A model generated the notes under the pieces. The model saw nothing but the letters and a program-made list of their open reading frames with translations. It did not search any database and was not told where the DNA came from. From a virus: a stretch of 64,000 nucleotides of DNA. Shown one piece after another: positions 16,741 to 25,660 of this stretch. The first letter of the stretch is position 1; each line of letters opens with the position of its first letter. The stretch covers positions 1-64,000 of IMG/VR virus record IMGVR_UViG_3300020467_000004, one strand, 5' to 3'. The position numbers and the translations under genes are program-made.

Positions 16741-19644
16741 TTAAACGATTGATTTACGACGTTTATGTCTAGGTACAAAACCGAGAATTTCGTCAGTTCT
16801 AAAAGATCCGTATGTGATTATATTCCCATTAAGATCCTCACCTAACCTTAGGTGTTGTGCGTTAGATAGTATACTATCATCGCCACTCTTTGAAACAGGG
16901 TCAACGGCTGCTATATCCCAAAAATATCCATCCTTCCTATAAACACGCCCATCATCGATACCGATCTGCCACCCATCGAAGTGCGCTGCAGGAACAGTAA
17001 CATTAGTATCGCGTAGTGCAACTAATGGCACGTTAGCTATCCCAGATGTAGACGAATTTACCATCATGAAGCGCTCACCCTTCGTTACATTGACTGTAAC
17101 GTTCGATTCACTTAGGTCGATAACTGTTAACACGTCATCACGGTACACGTTACGAACTTCTTTAAAGAAACCCTGCCCGTATATCGTACCAGCGTTACGG
17201 TCGTAGGTTAAAAATGGCGAAAACTTCACGCCGTCTTCATCAGTATCTCTGATAGTAATGTCCGTATGGAATATAGACCCATAAAGACCAGACTCCGGGT
17301 AGTCGAAATTGAAGGCGTCATTATACCCCATTCCATTTCTGATCAGTTCGTATGAAATCGATTGAGGGTTTGTGTCTCCAGTTGTGATTTTACCGGTTAG
17401 GTTATAGCAAAGCGACCCCCCCTCTTCTACCTTATATATTCCTGTATAATGTACAGCTCCATACTCGCCATCTAACAACCCTAAACCGGTACCCGTATGA
17501 TATAGCGATGAGGCGGGAGTGTTATACATCAACATCAAGACATCAGTCGCTGGATTTACAATAGTTGCTGCATTAGCGGGGGATCTAAACCCCTGCAGGT
17601 AGCTAGAATAACCATTTAATGTCCAATAGCTACCTGCATTGTCGCTCTTCAGCATAGGTAGTGCGTTTTGAACATGACGTCTAGCTTTACAAACAACCCC
17701 ATCATTACCATTAGAACCTAGCATTTCAGGTATCCAACTCATGCCAACTACCCGATCTACGTTAAAATACTCGAACGTCTCTACTAGTTTCTCAGGTGTG
17801 CAGATTAAGTCAATCTTTTCTAAACGATTACCATAGTGACGAATTCGCTTGAAATTAATAGCAACAACCTCATCGCCTACTTCCCAGCTGTTGATATGGG
17901 ATCCGTCGCTATAATAACCATAAGGCTGGTCTAATATTTCGGGATTTACTTCGACATGGTTCGTGAAGAACAGCTCGTTTCCATTACCATCAACATTGGC
18001 AGTAAAACTAAATACTTCACCTTTAGTTTTATTATACAGCCAACATCCTCCTATATATGCGGTAGGTTCAACGCCGTCGTGGTCGGGTAACACGTTGATA
18101 TCTAATGTAAGTCTATTGACGCCCTTAGTAGAGATTACGCCTTGGGTGATTTTCATCATCATAGACCTCTCCCACCCTCGGTGATGTGTGCTAAGTAGTT
18201 TTCTAGCAAACTCATCTGCAGTGATGTCTATGCCGTGTGCTGACATACGGAGATCTTTAACCTGCCAATCGTAGATGTTATCGTGACGATAGTCCTGGGG
18301 ATGTCCACTGCGGGCGCTAATTTTAAACCCAGAATGTTCGTATATACCTTCAGATTGAGCAGTTGGTCCGATTTTAAAACAATCCGCTACCGATTTAGGC
18401 TGGAATGTATTAATATTTTCCCAACGGTTATCACCGTTTATATCCTGACGTCGAAAAGTACGCGTACCTGTGGGGTTGTAAAATGGGTGGTAACCTCCCA
18501 TATTCAAACGCGTTACTCTTGCTAAACCTACGTGATAAACTCTACCATTGGCAGACAATTTCTGTTGTTCGACAGTCACGTATTCTGAATTACTTGCTGC
18601 AACACCTAGAGTGGTTTCTTTAGGGAATGAAAAATGCTGCGTAGTCAGCATGTAGTTAAATGGGTAACCTTCGTCCACTGTAAGAAAGTAAGGACCTGCT
18701 TCTTCTAACTTACCTTGCGGAGCATAATAGCGGTGAGTTGGGTTTTCAGGTACAAAGTCTCTACCATCAGCGATAGCTGAAACAGTTGTATCCCAAGCGC
18801 ACGCATTTTTCCAAAATCCACCGCGAGATGGTACTGAACGGAGGCGATACTGCCACTGGTAATACTTGCCATCCTCAACATAGATGTTGTTAACTGGATC
18901 ACTAGCCCACCAGTTACGTTCTTCTGGCGTCATGGTGGACCATTTCATACCACGACCTATGGTAGCAGTATCCCCAGTGTAAAATGCGCTGTATGTTTGT
19001 GGCATTACTGAAGAATATAAAGTCTGACGCTTCCACGTTGTCGGTGTATAATGAACGTTACCGTAAGGATATACGGCATCTACATCATCTTTGCTCAGCT
19101 CTACTAGGAATACTTCCATCCCTACTAGATCTTCACGAGATACTACATCCCTTACTTCGTAATACGTATCGTCCGTAAGCGCGACGCCAGCAGTTGACCC
19201 GTCAGGGTGAATGCAGACGTAGATGTTGTTGCCTACAACAACATGGTCACCCTGTTTATAATCTTGGGTAGTGATAGTACTAGCTTCAGGATAGGCCATT
19301 GGCGCAGGCGGCAATAGGACATGATTGTTTTCTTCTGTAGACCAATTTATACCGCAAAGATGGATTATTATCCCATCCACATGGTAAATGGTGTTCTCAC
19401 TATCACCATCACCATAGCCATCCGCGTAGGGTCTACCTAATCTAATAGCCTGGGTTATGTTATTAGATGTCCATAGACCACCACCGTTAGACCTGGTCAG
19501 CGTGGGTTCAATACCTAAAGATTTACCTGGCTCTATGTAGCCTGACGCAGCGTACTTGTCGCGGTTGATGTCACGTCGTGCATTAAATGCAGCGGCCGAC
19601 AGAGGTGGTTGACTATCGGGGAGCCGATTGGCTAAGTTAGTCAT
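16741..19644 (-). CDS. Large tail fibre / receptor-binding protein, paralogue 3
   Basis: 967 residues; the first-transcribed of the three tandem large fibres. Blocks as in the others: SGYIEPGKSL, GDHVVVGNNIYVCIHPDGS, SREDLVGMEVFLVEL, VYPYGNVHY, YQWQYRLRSVPS, VARVTRLN-type, GGCWLYNKTKGE, and C-terminal LGFVPRHKRR. The region after ~residue 240 differs strongly from the paralogues. SD AGGAGTATCTACTC precedes the ATG. Predicted trimeric beta-structured host-binding fibre. Confidence 0.78.
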   Translation of the reverse strand: MTNLANRLPDSQPPLSAAAFNARRDINRDKYAASGYIEPGKSLGIEPTLTRSNGGGLWTSNNITQAIRLGRPYADGYGDGDSENTIYHVDGIIIHLCGINWSTEENNHVLLPPAPMAYPEASTITTQDYKQGDHVVVGNNIYVCIHPDGSTAGVALTDDTYYEVRDVVSREDLVGMEVFLVELSKDDVDAVYPYGNVHYTPTTWKRQTLYSSVMPQTYSAFYTGDTATIGRGMKWSTMTPEERNWWASDPVNNIYVEDGKYYQWQYRLRSVPSRGGFWKNACAWDTTVSAIADGRDFVPENPTHRYYAPQGKLEEAGPYFLTVDEGYPFNYMLTTQHFSFPKETTLGVAASNSEYVTVEQQKLSANGRVYHVGLARVTRLNMGGYHPFYNPTGTRTFRRQDINGDNRWENINTFQPKSVADCFKIGPTAQSEGIYEHSGFKISARSGHPQDYRHDNIYDWQVKDLRMSAHGIDITADEFARKLLSTHHRGWERSMMMKITQGVISTKGVNRLTLDINVLPDHDGVEPTAYIGGCWLYNKTKGEVFSFTANVDGNGNELFFTNHVEVNPEILDQPYGYYSDGSHINSWEVGDEVVAINFKRIRHYGNRLEKIDLICTPEKLVETFEYFNVDRVVGMSWIPEMLGSNGNDGVVCKARRHVQNALPMLKSDNAGSYWTLNGYSSYLQGFRSPANAATIVNPATDVLMLMYNTPASSLYHTGTGLGLLDGEYGAVHYTGIYKVEEGGSLCYNLTGKITTGDTNPQSISYELIRNGMGYNDAFNFDYPESGLYGSIFHTDITIRDTDEDGVKFSPFLTYDRNAGTIYGQGFFKEVRNVYRDDVLTVIDLSESNVTVNVTKGERFMMVNSSTSGIANVPLVALRDTNVTVPAAHFDGWQIGIDDGRVYRKDGYFWDIAAVDPVSKSGDDSILSNAQHLRLGEDLNGNIITYGSFRTDEILGFVPRHKRRKSIV
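19187..19254. repeat. 68-bp identical repeat within fibre paralogue 3 (copy B)
   Basis: Identical to 16216-16283 in the neighbouring paralogue. A further ~45-bp near-identical stretch, with a few mismatches, is shared by all three genes around 13218, 16132 and 19099 (coding the SREDLVGMEVF block). Confidence 0.85.
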
Positions 19645-19674
19645 GAGTAGATACTCCTAATTAAAAAAATCTTA

Positions 19675-20265
19675 TTAGACGTATTGGACTTTAACAGTCC
19701 AAAGATCCGCCTGTGCTTTTGTTAGAATGGCCATGAACGTTTGCTCATGTATACGTAAATCCGTCGCGCTACGTGAACCATCTATTAGCCAATCGCCCGC
19801 GTTTAGCGCAACGGTTATTTCACCGGCACTATCCGCTAAACGGGCAATTTCAAACTGGTCACCAACAGCATACATAGAGGCATCTATCGTGTAGGTAACG
19901 TTAGCTGCCGCTGCATAATCCATGCGAGTCATGATACGTGGAGTGTTAAGTGTGCGAGAACCTGAATTGTAGTAATACAGAGGTTTTAAGTTCTCATTAG
20001 GTACATTACTTAAACCCACATCAGCCTTGGTAGTCCCATGGGGATTCCTTGCTTGAAAGTGAGCAGCCAATATGGCATCGTAGTTCTGACCTAGCTTAAC
20101 AATGTTACCATCGTTGTCCTTGGTATAAAGAATTAAATCCTTTAAATTAGCCGCCAATTCACCCTCGTCCAACAACGGTGCGGTTGGCACTGCGTTGGGG
20201 GTAATCGAGCGACGTATTTTCAATGGATTCAAAGTCGTGCCACCGGGGGTGGTTACTGAGCCCAT
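19675..20265 (-). CDS. Short tail fibre / fibre-adaptor protein
   Basis: 196 residues. N-terminal ~80 residues carry the shared module (LKIRRSITPNAVPTAPL, ELAANLKDLILYTKDNDGN, AHFQARNPHGTTKADVGLSN). The KADVGLSNVPN element is a widespread tail-fibre motif and is also present in the 9154 gene as KADVGLGNVEN. The C-terminal ~100 residues are a beta-rich domain ending LWTVKVQYV. It lies just upstream of the large fibres, so it may attach or cap them. Confidence 0.72.
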   Translation of the reverse strand: MGSVTTPGGTTLNPLKIRRSITPNAVPTAPLLDEGELAANLKDLILYTKDNDGNIVKLGQNYDAILAAHFQARNPHGTTKADVGLSNVPNENLKPLYYYNSGSRTLNTPRIMTRMDYAAAANVTYTIDASMYAVGDQFEIARLADSAGEITVALNAGDWLIDGSRSATDLRIHEQTFMAILTKAQADLWTVKVQYV

Positions 20266-20277
20266 ATTAACGTCTCC

Positions 20278-20703
20278 TTATATTCCCGATGGGATTTCAA
20301 TTTGGGTTGCCGGTGCGAAGATAGCTTCCAAGTCTGCCTCGCTATACAACCCTAGTGATTCAATAACCGGACGTAGACGAGGGTCGTTTAGATCAATAAA
20401 CTCTCGCGTTCGGATGTTGGTTAGATACTTATAAAGCGTCATGTCTGGCGGTGTGGCGCGTGTTCCTTCATGCGCCATAGCGTAAATAGTCTCTAATTTA
20501 TCATCTATGTCTAGACGATCTAAGAGAGAGGCAACCGATATAATGTACGTATCGGACTCCACTGCTTCCAAACTTTCTTCTCGATAAACAACAACCTTGG
20601 CCGTGGCATCAGAAAACGTGTGTCTTAAATGATCACCGTCGGCTGGCTGTTCACCAGGTCGACTTAGGTTTTCAGTCGACACTATTGTTTTAACACCACT
20701 CAC
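20278..20703 (-). CDS. Hypothetical tail/baseplate-operon protein
   Basis: 141 residues from a GTG at 20703 overlapping the upstream stop (GTGA on the minus strand) with SD GGAGACGAG; the longer frame from 20754 runs inside the upstream gene. The first half is beta/loop, the second helical (SVASLLDRLDIDDKLETIYAMAHEGTR; DPRLRPVIESLGLYSEADLE). No known motif. Expression and position indicate a baseplate or fibre-related structural or assembly protein. Confidence 0.7.
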   Translation of the reverse strand: MSGVKTIVSTENLSRPGEQPADGDHLRHTFSDATAKVVVYREESLEAVESDTYIISVASLLDRLDIDDKLETIYAMAHEGTRATPPDMTLYKYLTNIRTREFIDLNDPRLRPVIESLGLYSEADLEAIFAPATQIEIPSGI

Positions 20704-21284
20704 ATCTCGTCTCCTAAAAGATAATCGCAGCTTAGTGTTTGACTTGACCCCCAACTGTATAAGTTAGCGTATTCAATCTTAAGCTGTGTTTCAAAGTGAA
20801 CACCGCCTTTGAAAAAGTTTTGTCGGTATTCATCTGTAATAGCTTCCCTTCCTTTATAAAAGAAAAAACCATTAGCTGAATCCTGACCTGAACCCCGCAT
20901 CCAATAACCCCAGAGTAGATGTCGATAGCTCCAGCTGTTAGTATAAGTAACACTCTGCTCACCATCAACGGTGATGCGTATACGCATGGGTTGGTTCATT
21001 CCGTGCAGTGCACTTAAAATCCCCTTCCCATCAAGCTGTAAGTAGAGTTTAAACTCTCCTGCACCACCTCTATCTGTCCTAAAGCTATCACGTGATAATG
21101 TGGCGTTATGTTCCGTATCTGGTGTTAGTGTACGGTATTGCTCCTGAGATGCATTGTCTTCTCGACCAAAGACATTAGTAGCAAAAATCACATCACGTAA
21201 ACCGAAAGCTGGATAATAAAAACGTTCTATTATCTCTTCGCCGTCGTCGGATACAGGTAGTAGTGTATATAAATCATAAGGCAT
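20700..21284 (-). CDS. Hypothetical structural protein, baseplate region
   Basis: 194 residues from the ATG at 21284 (SD AAAGG); an in-frame GTG at 21293 lies closer to the SD and is less likely. Beta-rich composition with repeated aromatic residues (SWSYRHLLWGYWM, FFFYKG). Overlaps the next gene by 4 nt. Contains RGGAGEFKLYLQLDGKG, suggestive of a beta-sandwich. Context suggests a baseplate/tail component; family not recognised. Confidence 0.7.
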   Translation of the reverse strand: MPYDLYTLLPVSDDGEEIIERFYYPAFGLRDVIFATNVFGREDNASQEQYRTLTPDTEHNATLSRDSFRTDRGGAGEFKLYLQLDGKGILSALHGMNQPMRIRITVDGEQSVTYTNSWSYRHLLWGYWMRGSGQDSANGFFFYKGREAITDEYRQNFFKGGVHFETQLKIEYANLYSWGSSQTLSCDYLLGDEM

Positions 21285-21369
21285 GTTTGACACCTTTTTA
21301 TATTAACAACATTAAGACGATAAACTGCCTCTAATGTACACGTACTACTGTAGACTCATAGGATATTTT

Positions 21370-22458
21370 TTAGAAGCTCTCTGGACGGTCAACGTAGTTG
21401 CGCCATTCTGTATTAACTTCTTCGATCTCTTGAAGAAGATTCTTGGTTTCAGTCTCAGCGAGACGTAATTCTTTATCCGTAAGGTCTGGGTTCTTACCCC
21501 ACAACCAACCTGTTCTGTATGTTTCCCCATTAAGACAAGAAGTTGTCATTCGTGTTACGCAAAGATGGACGTCATCCCAATTTTGCTCATTATCGTCAAG
21601 TTCGATATACAATGCATTACGCAGTGGGTTAAGGTATTCAAAATAGTATTTGATACGCTCACCCGATAGCTCTGAGCCATGTAGATGTATTAACGTTACA
21701 TCATTCTCTATCTCTTTGTAAGACAGGGAGTAACGCGCCACTCCTTTAGCTGAGATTATCTCAAACTCAACAACGTTGATAGCATTTTGATCGATAGAAC
21801 GATCAATCAACAGACGCAACGCACCCGTGTAATCCCCAGGATAGAAAGCCGCTTCATCTTGAGTGATCAATTTAGTACGACCCACATCAGACGTTTTCTT
21901 GGCAAGTTGTTTAAGGATTTGCGTGACAAATGCCTCGTTAGACACGTCTACAGCGTCTTTAACGTTACCAATACTTTCTACCAGTTCACTTAAGCCAACT
22001 AGGTCGTACCCGCTGTGCTTGTGGTCTTCTGGTGGATAAGCCGTCTTCTTGTTTTTTATATCATCCCAGTAGACTGTCATGTCAGACACACTTAACGTGG
22101 ATAATACTTCATGGATAGCTGCCGCTTCTGAAGCATAACGCTCACCTACGGTTTGGTAGCTAAGGATCAATTCGTTAACGGTTAGGTTCTCGTTTAACAA
22201 CGCAACGCCCGTCACAACTTCATGACCGGTATCCATGGTGGCTTCTTGATACAAGTAAACTAACTTATAATCATCGCCAGGTACAAGAGGGTTGCCGCCT
22301 TTAGGGGTAAGGGTAAAACCTTGCGCGTAGAAAGGGGTATGGGTGGGCACGATGATCTGTTTACTCACCGTGTCTAAGGTGACAATTTCACCTGAGATTG
22401 CGTTGGTTGATGCCACCGCTGTAGGATCAAAGGGGTACTTTTGTAATTCAGGTAACAT
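21370..22458 (-). CDS. Baseplate-like structural protein, paralogue of 23162 gene
   Basis: 362 residues. The N-terminal ~175 residues align with those of the gene at 23162: a YPFDPTAVASTN start versus YDYDPTGQAASN, then IIVPTHTPFYAQGFTLT versus IIIPNISPFYKEGFILT, a G-DY-L-Y segment, and YPPEDHKHSG versus YPPSAHVVDG. The C-terminal parts diverge. This N-terminal style (P-D-PTG-A-SN...PFY) is familiar from structural proteins of giant myoviruses. Likely tail or baseplate. Start ATG at 22458, SD AAGGAG. Confidence 0.75.
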   Translation of the reverse strand: MLPELQKYPFDPTAVASTNAISGEIVTLDTVSKQIIVPTHTPFYAQGFTLTPKGGNPLVPGDDYKLVYLYQEATMDTGHEVVTGVALLNENLTVNELILSYQTVGERYASEAAAIHEVLSTLSVSDMTVYWDDIKNKKTAYPPEDHKHSGYDLVGLSELVESIGNVKDAVDVSNEAFVTQILKQLAKKTSDVGRTKLITQDEAAFYPGDYTGALRLLIDRSIDQNAINVVEFEIISAKGVARYSLSYKEIENDVTLIHLHGSELSGERIKYYFEYLNPLRNALYIELDDNEQNWDDVHLCVTRMTTSCLNGETYRTGWLWGKNPDLTDKELRLAETETKNLLQEIEEVNTEWRNYVDRPESF

Positions 22459-22474
22459 AACCCGCTCCTTAGTG

Positions 22475-22510
22475 AGATTGCATAAATGGGTAGGGATTTA
22501 CCCTACCCAT
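22475..22510 (-). terminator. Hairpin terminator with TTTATGC tail
   Basis: Perfect 10-bp stem ATGGGTAGGG / CCCTACCCAT with a 5-nt loop, then TTTATGCAATC on the minus strand. It follows the 22532 gene's stop. The tail keeps TTTATGC but not CGT. Internal position in the operon suggests partial termination or processing. Confidence 0.7.
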
Positions 22511-22531
22511 CGATGTGTTTATGATCAGTGA

Positions 22532-23116
22532 TTATACCGCACCAGCGATAACAATCCATTTTGATTCCGCCTTCATCCAACGTAACCAAACCCAACCGTA
22601 ATCTGATGAAATTGTCAATGGGTCATCATCAGCCACATCTTCAATCGGCCCAGCGATATTAATAGCGTTGTTACTGGCGCGACCGTAGCGATCTTTAATG
22701 ATAATCTCTGAACCATCAAGAATCGCCCCATTAGAAGGAAGTGTACGCGTTAATACGTCATCACGTACATCTGCTAACCAGGTAGACCACGGCGTTAAAT
22801 CACCATCAGGAGCCAGGTCGTTTACCATGGTACGGGCAACGCGGCCTTCCTCGTAAAGGATGTTAAACGCCTGTGCGTCAATAACAGCCTGGTTAACTTC
22901 ATCGCGGGCATTAGCGGAATCGTGGGCGGCTGTAATAGCAGCTTCGGTTAAACTATATATGTCTGCTTTTTGAATCTCCTGCAACGCTTTAGCATTGTAG
23001 AACATATCTTCGGACGTACGTGATCCTGCAGCAAGTTTACTGAGTCGTTCGTACTGACCATTGACCAACTCTCTAACAGTCGGTATTTCATTAGTCGTAG
23101 TATCATTATCGGCCAT
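22532..23116 (-). CDS. Hypothetical helical structural protein
   Basis: 194 residues from the ATG at 23116 (SD GAGGTG), rather than a GTG at 23125. Residues ~20-95 are strongly helical (QYERLSKLAAGSRTSEDMFYNAKALQ... TEAAITAAHDSANARDEV) and the C-terminal ~60 residues beta-like, ending in YGWVWLRWMKAESKWIVIAGAV. Lies between the two paralogous baseplate-like genes, so probably part of the same structure. No known motif. Confidence 0.7.
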   Translation of the reverse strand: MADNDTTTNEIPTVRELVNGQYERLSKLAAGSRTSEDMFYNAKALQEIQKADIYSLTEAAITAAHDSANARDEVNQAVIDAQAFNILYEEGRVARTMVNDLAPDGDLTPWSTWLADVRDDVLTRTLPSNGAILDGSEIIIKDRYGRASNNAINIAGPIEDVADDDPLTISSDYGWVWLRWMKAESKWIVIAGAV

Positions 23117-23161
23117 TAGGGGCACCTCAAACAGAAATTAGGAGTGAATAAGATGGTCGTT

Positions 23162-24283
23162 TTAAATGTGCTTAAATAGCCCGGGATAAAACGAGTTTAA
23201 ACTTAGCTTGGTCAGGCGACTTTCTATACGATCCAAACCTAAGATTTTCTCAACAAGCGTAGCTTCACCAGTCACATCATTGGCAAAATAGACCACGTAG
23301 CCTTGGTTGTAAATCTGCGGTACGGTCGTCCCAATAGTGATTGAGCGGATAACCACATGGTGGTTGCTCCACGTATCACCTTTACCTAAATAAATAGTGG
23401 GATAGTTATCAACGTCATAGGTGAAAAATGCGTCCAGGACGTGACGGTGACCTTGGTAAGTCGCTTTAGTATCTTCCCAGCTAGCACCTGCTACCGTTTG
23501 ATAACGGCTACCAACTAAACCTGAAAGGTAATAGATAGTAGGTTCGTCTTCGCTTAATACTGCAACTTCAACAGTAACACGCAATGCATTATTAAGCTTA
23601 GGCAGGCGAATAGCCACAGAGCCTACTTGGTTAGCGAAGCTATATCCATTAGCAGGCGCAGGTTTGTGAGACCGGTTAACCACAGCCATTTGGCTGAGTC
23701 GATCTTCCAAACCTAAGATTTGATCGATAGCATGAGTATGGTTAGCTTTATACTCACCGCTAATAGCCGCTCGAATATCCTCAAGGGCTGCAATGACGTG
23801 ATTAAGATCCGTCAAATCTTCACCATCCACTACGTGAGCAGATGGGGGGTAGAATTCTGGCAACCCGATGATATCTTCCATTGTGCGGGTGTCCGCAAAG
23901 GCCGATAGGGTTCCAATTTCTTCAAGCAGTTCACGGCCTTCTTGGCTATGAGGACCACCCATGACCTGATAGCTTTCAATGGTGAAGTTACCATTAAGAG
24001 AACGATCTAGTATGGTTACACTTCCGTAAGCGTCACCACCTAAGTTATCTTCAGGTTTAGTGTACTGATGGGTAAAGATATAATCCTTACCTAGTTTCAA
24101 AGGGTCAGCACTATCCTCATGGGTGAGTATAAAACCTTCTTTGTAAAAGGGAGATATGTTCGGAATAATAATGTGGTAATTGTCCCCATTATCCGCCGTT
24201 AAGACATGTTCCTCGTCTCGCCTTAGATTAGAAGCAGCCTGACCCGTCGGGTCGTAGTCGTAGAGGTAGCTTTGATCTGACAT
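23162..24283 (-). CDS. Baseplate-like structural protein, paralogue of 21370 gene
   Basis: 373 residues; first gene of the minus-strand tail operon. N-terminal half shared with the 21370 gene (see there). The C-terminal half is distinct and beta-rich with Tyr and His (TYQGHRHVLDAFFTYDVDNYP). SD AAGGAG precedes the ATG. The presence of two divergent copies separated by one gene suggests an ancient duplication creating two non-identical positions in a baseplate or tail. Confidence 0.75.
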   Translation of the reverse strand: MSDQSYLYDYDPTGQAASNLRRDEEHVLTADNGDNYHIIIPNISPFYKEGFILTHEDSADPLKLGKDYIFTHQYTKPEDNLGGDAYGSVTILDRSLNGNFTIESYQVMGGPHSQEGRELLEEIGTLSAFADTRTMEDIIGLPEFYPPSAHVVDGEDLTDLNHVIAALEDIRAAISGEYKANHTHAIDQILGLEDRLSQMAVVNRSHKPAPANGYSFANQVGSVAIRLPKLNNALRVTVEVAVLSEDEPTIYYLSGLVGSRYQTVAGASWEDTKATYQGHRHVLDAFFTYDVDNYPTIYLGKGDTWSNHHVVIRSITIGTTVPQIYNQGYVVYFANDVTGEATLVEKILGLDRIESRLTKLSLNSFYPGLFKHI

Positions 24284-24331
24284 TCTGACTGACTCCTTTG
24301 GTCAATATAGGTAAATATAATTAATAAAATA

Positions 24332-24362
24332 CATGGGGTTCACATAATATTTAACCCCCGTG
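24332..24362. promoter_or_regulatory. Inverted repeat in a divergent promoter region
   Basis: Between the minus-strand tail operon and the plus-strand 24412 gene lies an imperfect inverted repeat, about CATGGGGTT ... AACCCCCGTG, with a 12-nt AT-rich spacer. Being in a divergent gap it cannot terminate either coding transcript usefully; it may be an operator or 5'-UTR hairpin. Low confidence. Confidence 0.3.
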
Positions 24363-24411
24363 TAGGTAAACTATGATTAGACCATTAAGATATCTATAAA
24401 GGAGACAGGTT

Positions 24412-25611
24412 GTGTATACCTTATCACGTGCCTTTGTACAGCAGGGTCGGCAATGGGAGTCGGTAGACGTCTCCAATCTGACCTTTGTAGAATTGTTTCA
24501 AAGTTATAAAAATGTAATCTTCGTTTTAATCGTCGGTGGCGAAGAGCGCGCAGTGCTGTTAAACGATCTAGATAAGTCGCTACGCTATAATAAAACAACA
24601 GTAAGCGATTGGTTAGTAGATAACACTAAAACCCTACCATGGCTACCTACAGTTCCAAATATAGACCATCCTAAGTCGGTGTTCTATGCTGACGTCTTCG
24701 ACCATGAGTTTACGGTCAAACGTTCTGACCATACTAAACATATTGACAGTCCTAACATAGGAAAGATGGGGCCCGATGCATTAATCACCCATGAGGGTAT
24801 TGATTACGTGCAGTTAGCCAAACACAGCCTCTTTACTGTTAACGGCTACGTGCATCGTGTCAGTGCTTCCAGTCAAGGTCTATATGTATTGCGTGCTGGT
24901 GAAACACTAGAGCGTACAGACAGCAACCATTTTGGTCTGATTAACTTCTCTCAACTTGGTGAGATTCAAACCCACCCCATTAAAGAAGAGCAAGTTAAAG
25001 TGGATATCCGTATCCCTGCTCATGAACAAGTGATGGTGACGTTGCCTGACGTGGACTTTAGTACTAAAACAGTTTTACTTTGCATTGGTGGTTATTTGGT
25101 TATGCTAGATGACACCTATCAGGTGGTGGGTGATCACACGTTGAAGATAAGCTTTAAGCATTATCCACTTATTCGCCGTGTATTGCTATCGCGTGAAGAT
25201 ATTCAGTTAGATGATCTCATTAACCCCATTGGTAACATCCAGGTTAAAGACATCCAATCTAGCTCTTTTATTCGTCGCTATTTAAGTCATCCCTTTAGCT
25301 TTATTATCACCATTGATAACGATAACATTGCATTAAGGGAAGAGCGCTTACAGGAGACGGGCCTACCTGGTAAGTTTAGATCAGCAGAAATCCCCCAAGG
25401 TATCTTGATGGATAACGAAGGACTTATTGCTGAGTATAGTCTGATAGGCTCACCTGATGACTATTTAGTAAGTGCACGGGTCAAAGAAGAGAAACAACTT
25501 CTATTAGACACAGTTATGGATTTACCTATAGCTGCAACACCCATGCGGTTTCCCACGTCTAGACGTGATAGACAACCACCACGTTTAGTAAATCTGTATA
25601 CTGTACTGTAA
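24412..25611 (+). CDS. Probable virion structural protein
   Basis: 399 residues from a GTG with strong SD AAAGGAGA. Mixed alpha/beta, no membrane helices or catalytic motif. A central beta-rich section (KVDIRIPAHEQVMVTLPDVDF, VLLCIGGYLVML, HTLKISFKHYPLIRRVLLSRED) and a C-terminal half with SFIRRYLSHPFSFIITID. Stands alone as a plus-strand unit between the minus-strand tail operon and the Rad50-like gene, ended by a bidirectional terminator. Family not recognised; location among tail genes suggests a virion role. Confidence 0.65.
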   Translation: MYTLSRAFVQQGRQWESVDVSNLTFVELFQSYKNVIFVLIVGGEERAVLLNDLDKSLRYNKTTVSDWLVDNTKTLPWLPTVPNIDHPKSVFYADVFDHEFTVKRSDHTKHIDSPNIGKMGPDALITHEGIDYVQLAKHSLFTVNGYVHRVSASSQGLYVLRAGETLERTDSNHFGLINFSQLGEIQTHPIKEEQVKVDIRIPAHEQVMVTLPDVDFSTKTVLLCIGGYLVMLDDTYQVVGDHTLKISFKHYPLIRRVLLSREDIQLDDLINPIGNIQVKDIQSSSFIRRYLSHPFSFIITIDNDNIALREERLQETGLPGKFRSAEIPQGILMDNEGLIAEYSLIGSPDDYLVSARVKEEKQLLLDTVMDLPIAATPMRFPTSRRDRQPPRLVNLYTVL

Positions 25612-25660
25612 ACGGCATAAGCTAACCACCCGGCCTCACGGCTAGGTGGTTAGGCTTTAT
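25612..25660. terminator. Bidirectional terminator cassette
   Basis: Stem CTAACCACC / GGTGGTTAG with a GC-rich loop. The left end reads ACGGCATAA (minus-strand tail TTATGCCGT) and the right end GGCTTTATGC (plus-strand tail). It sits between convergent genes, abutting the forward stop and overlapping the reverse stop. Same layout as at 29757 and 42410. Confidence 0.8.
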
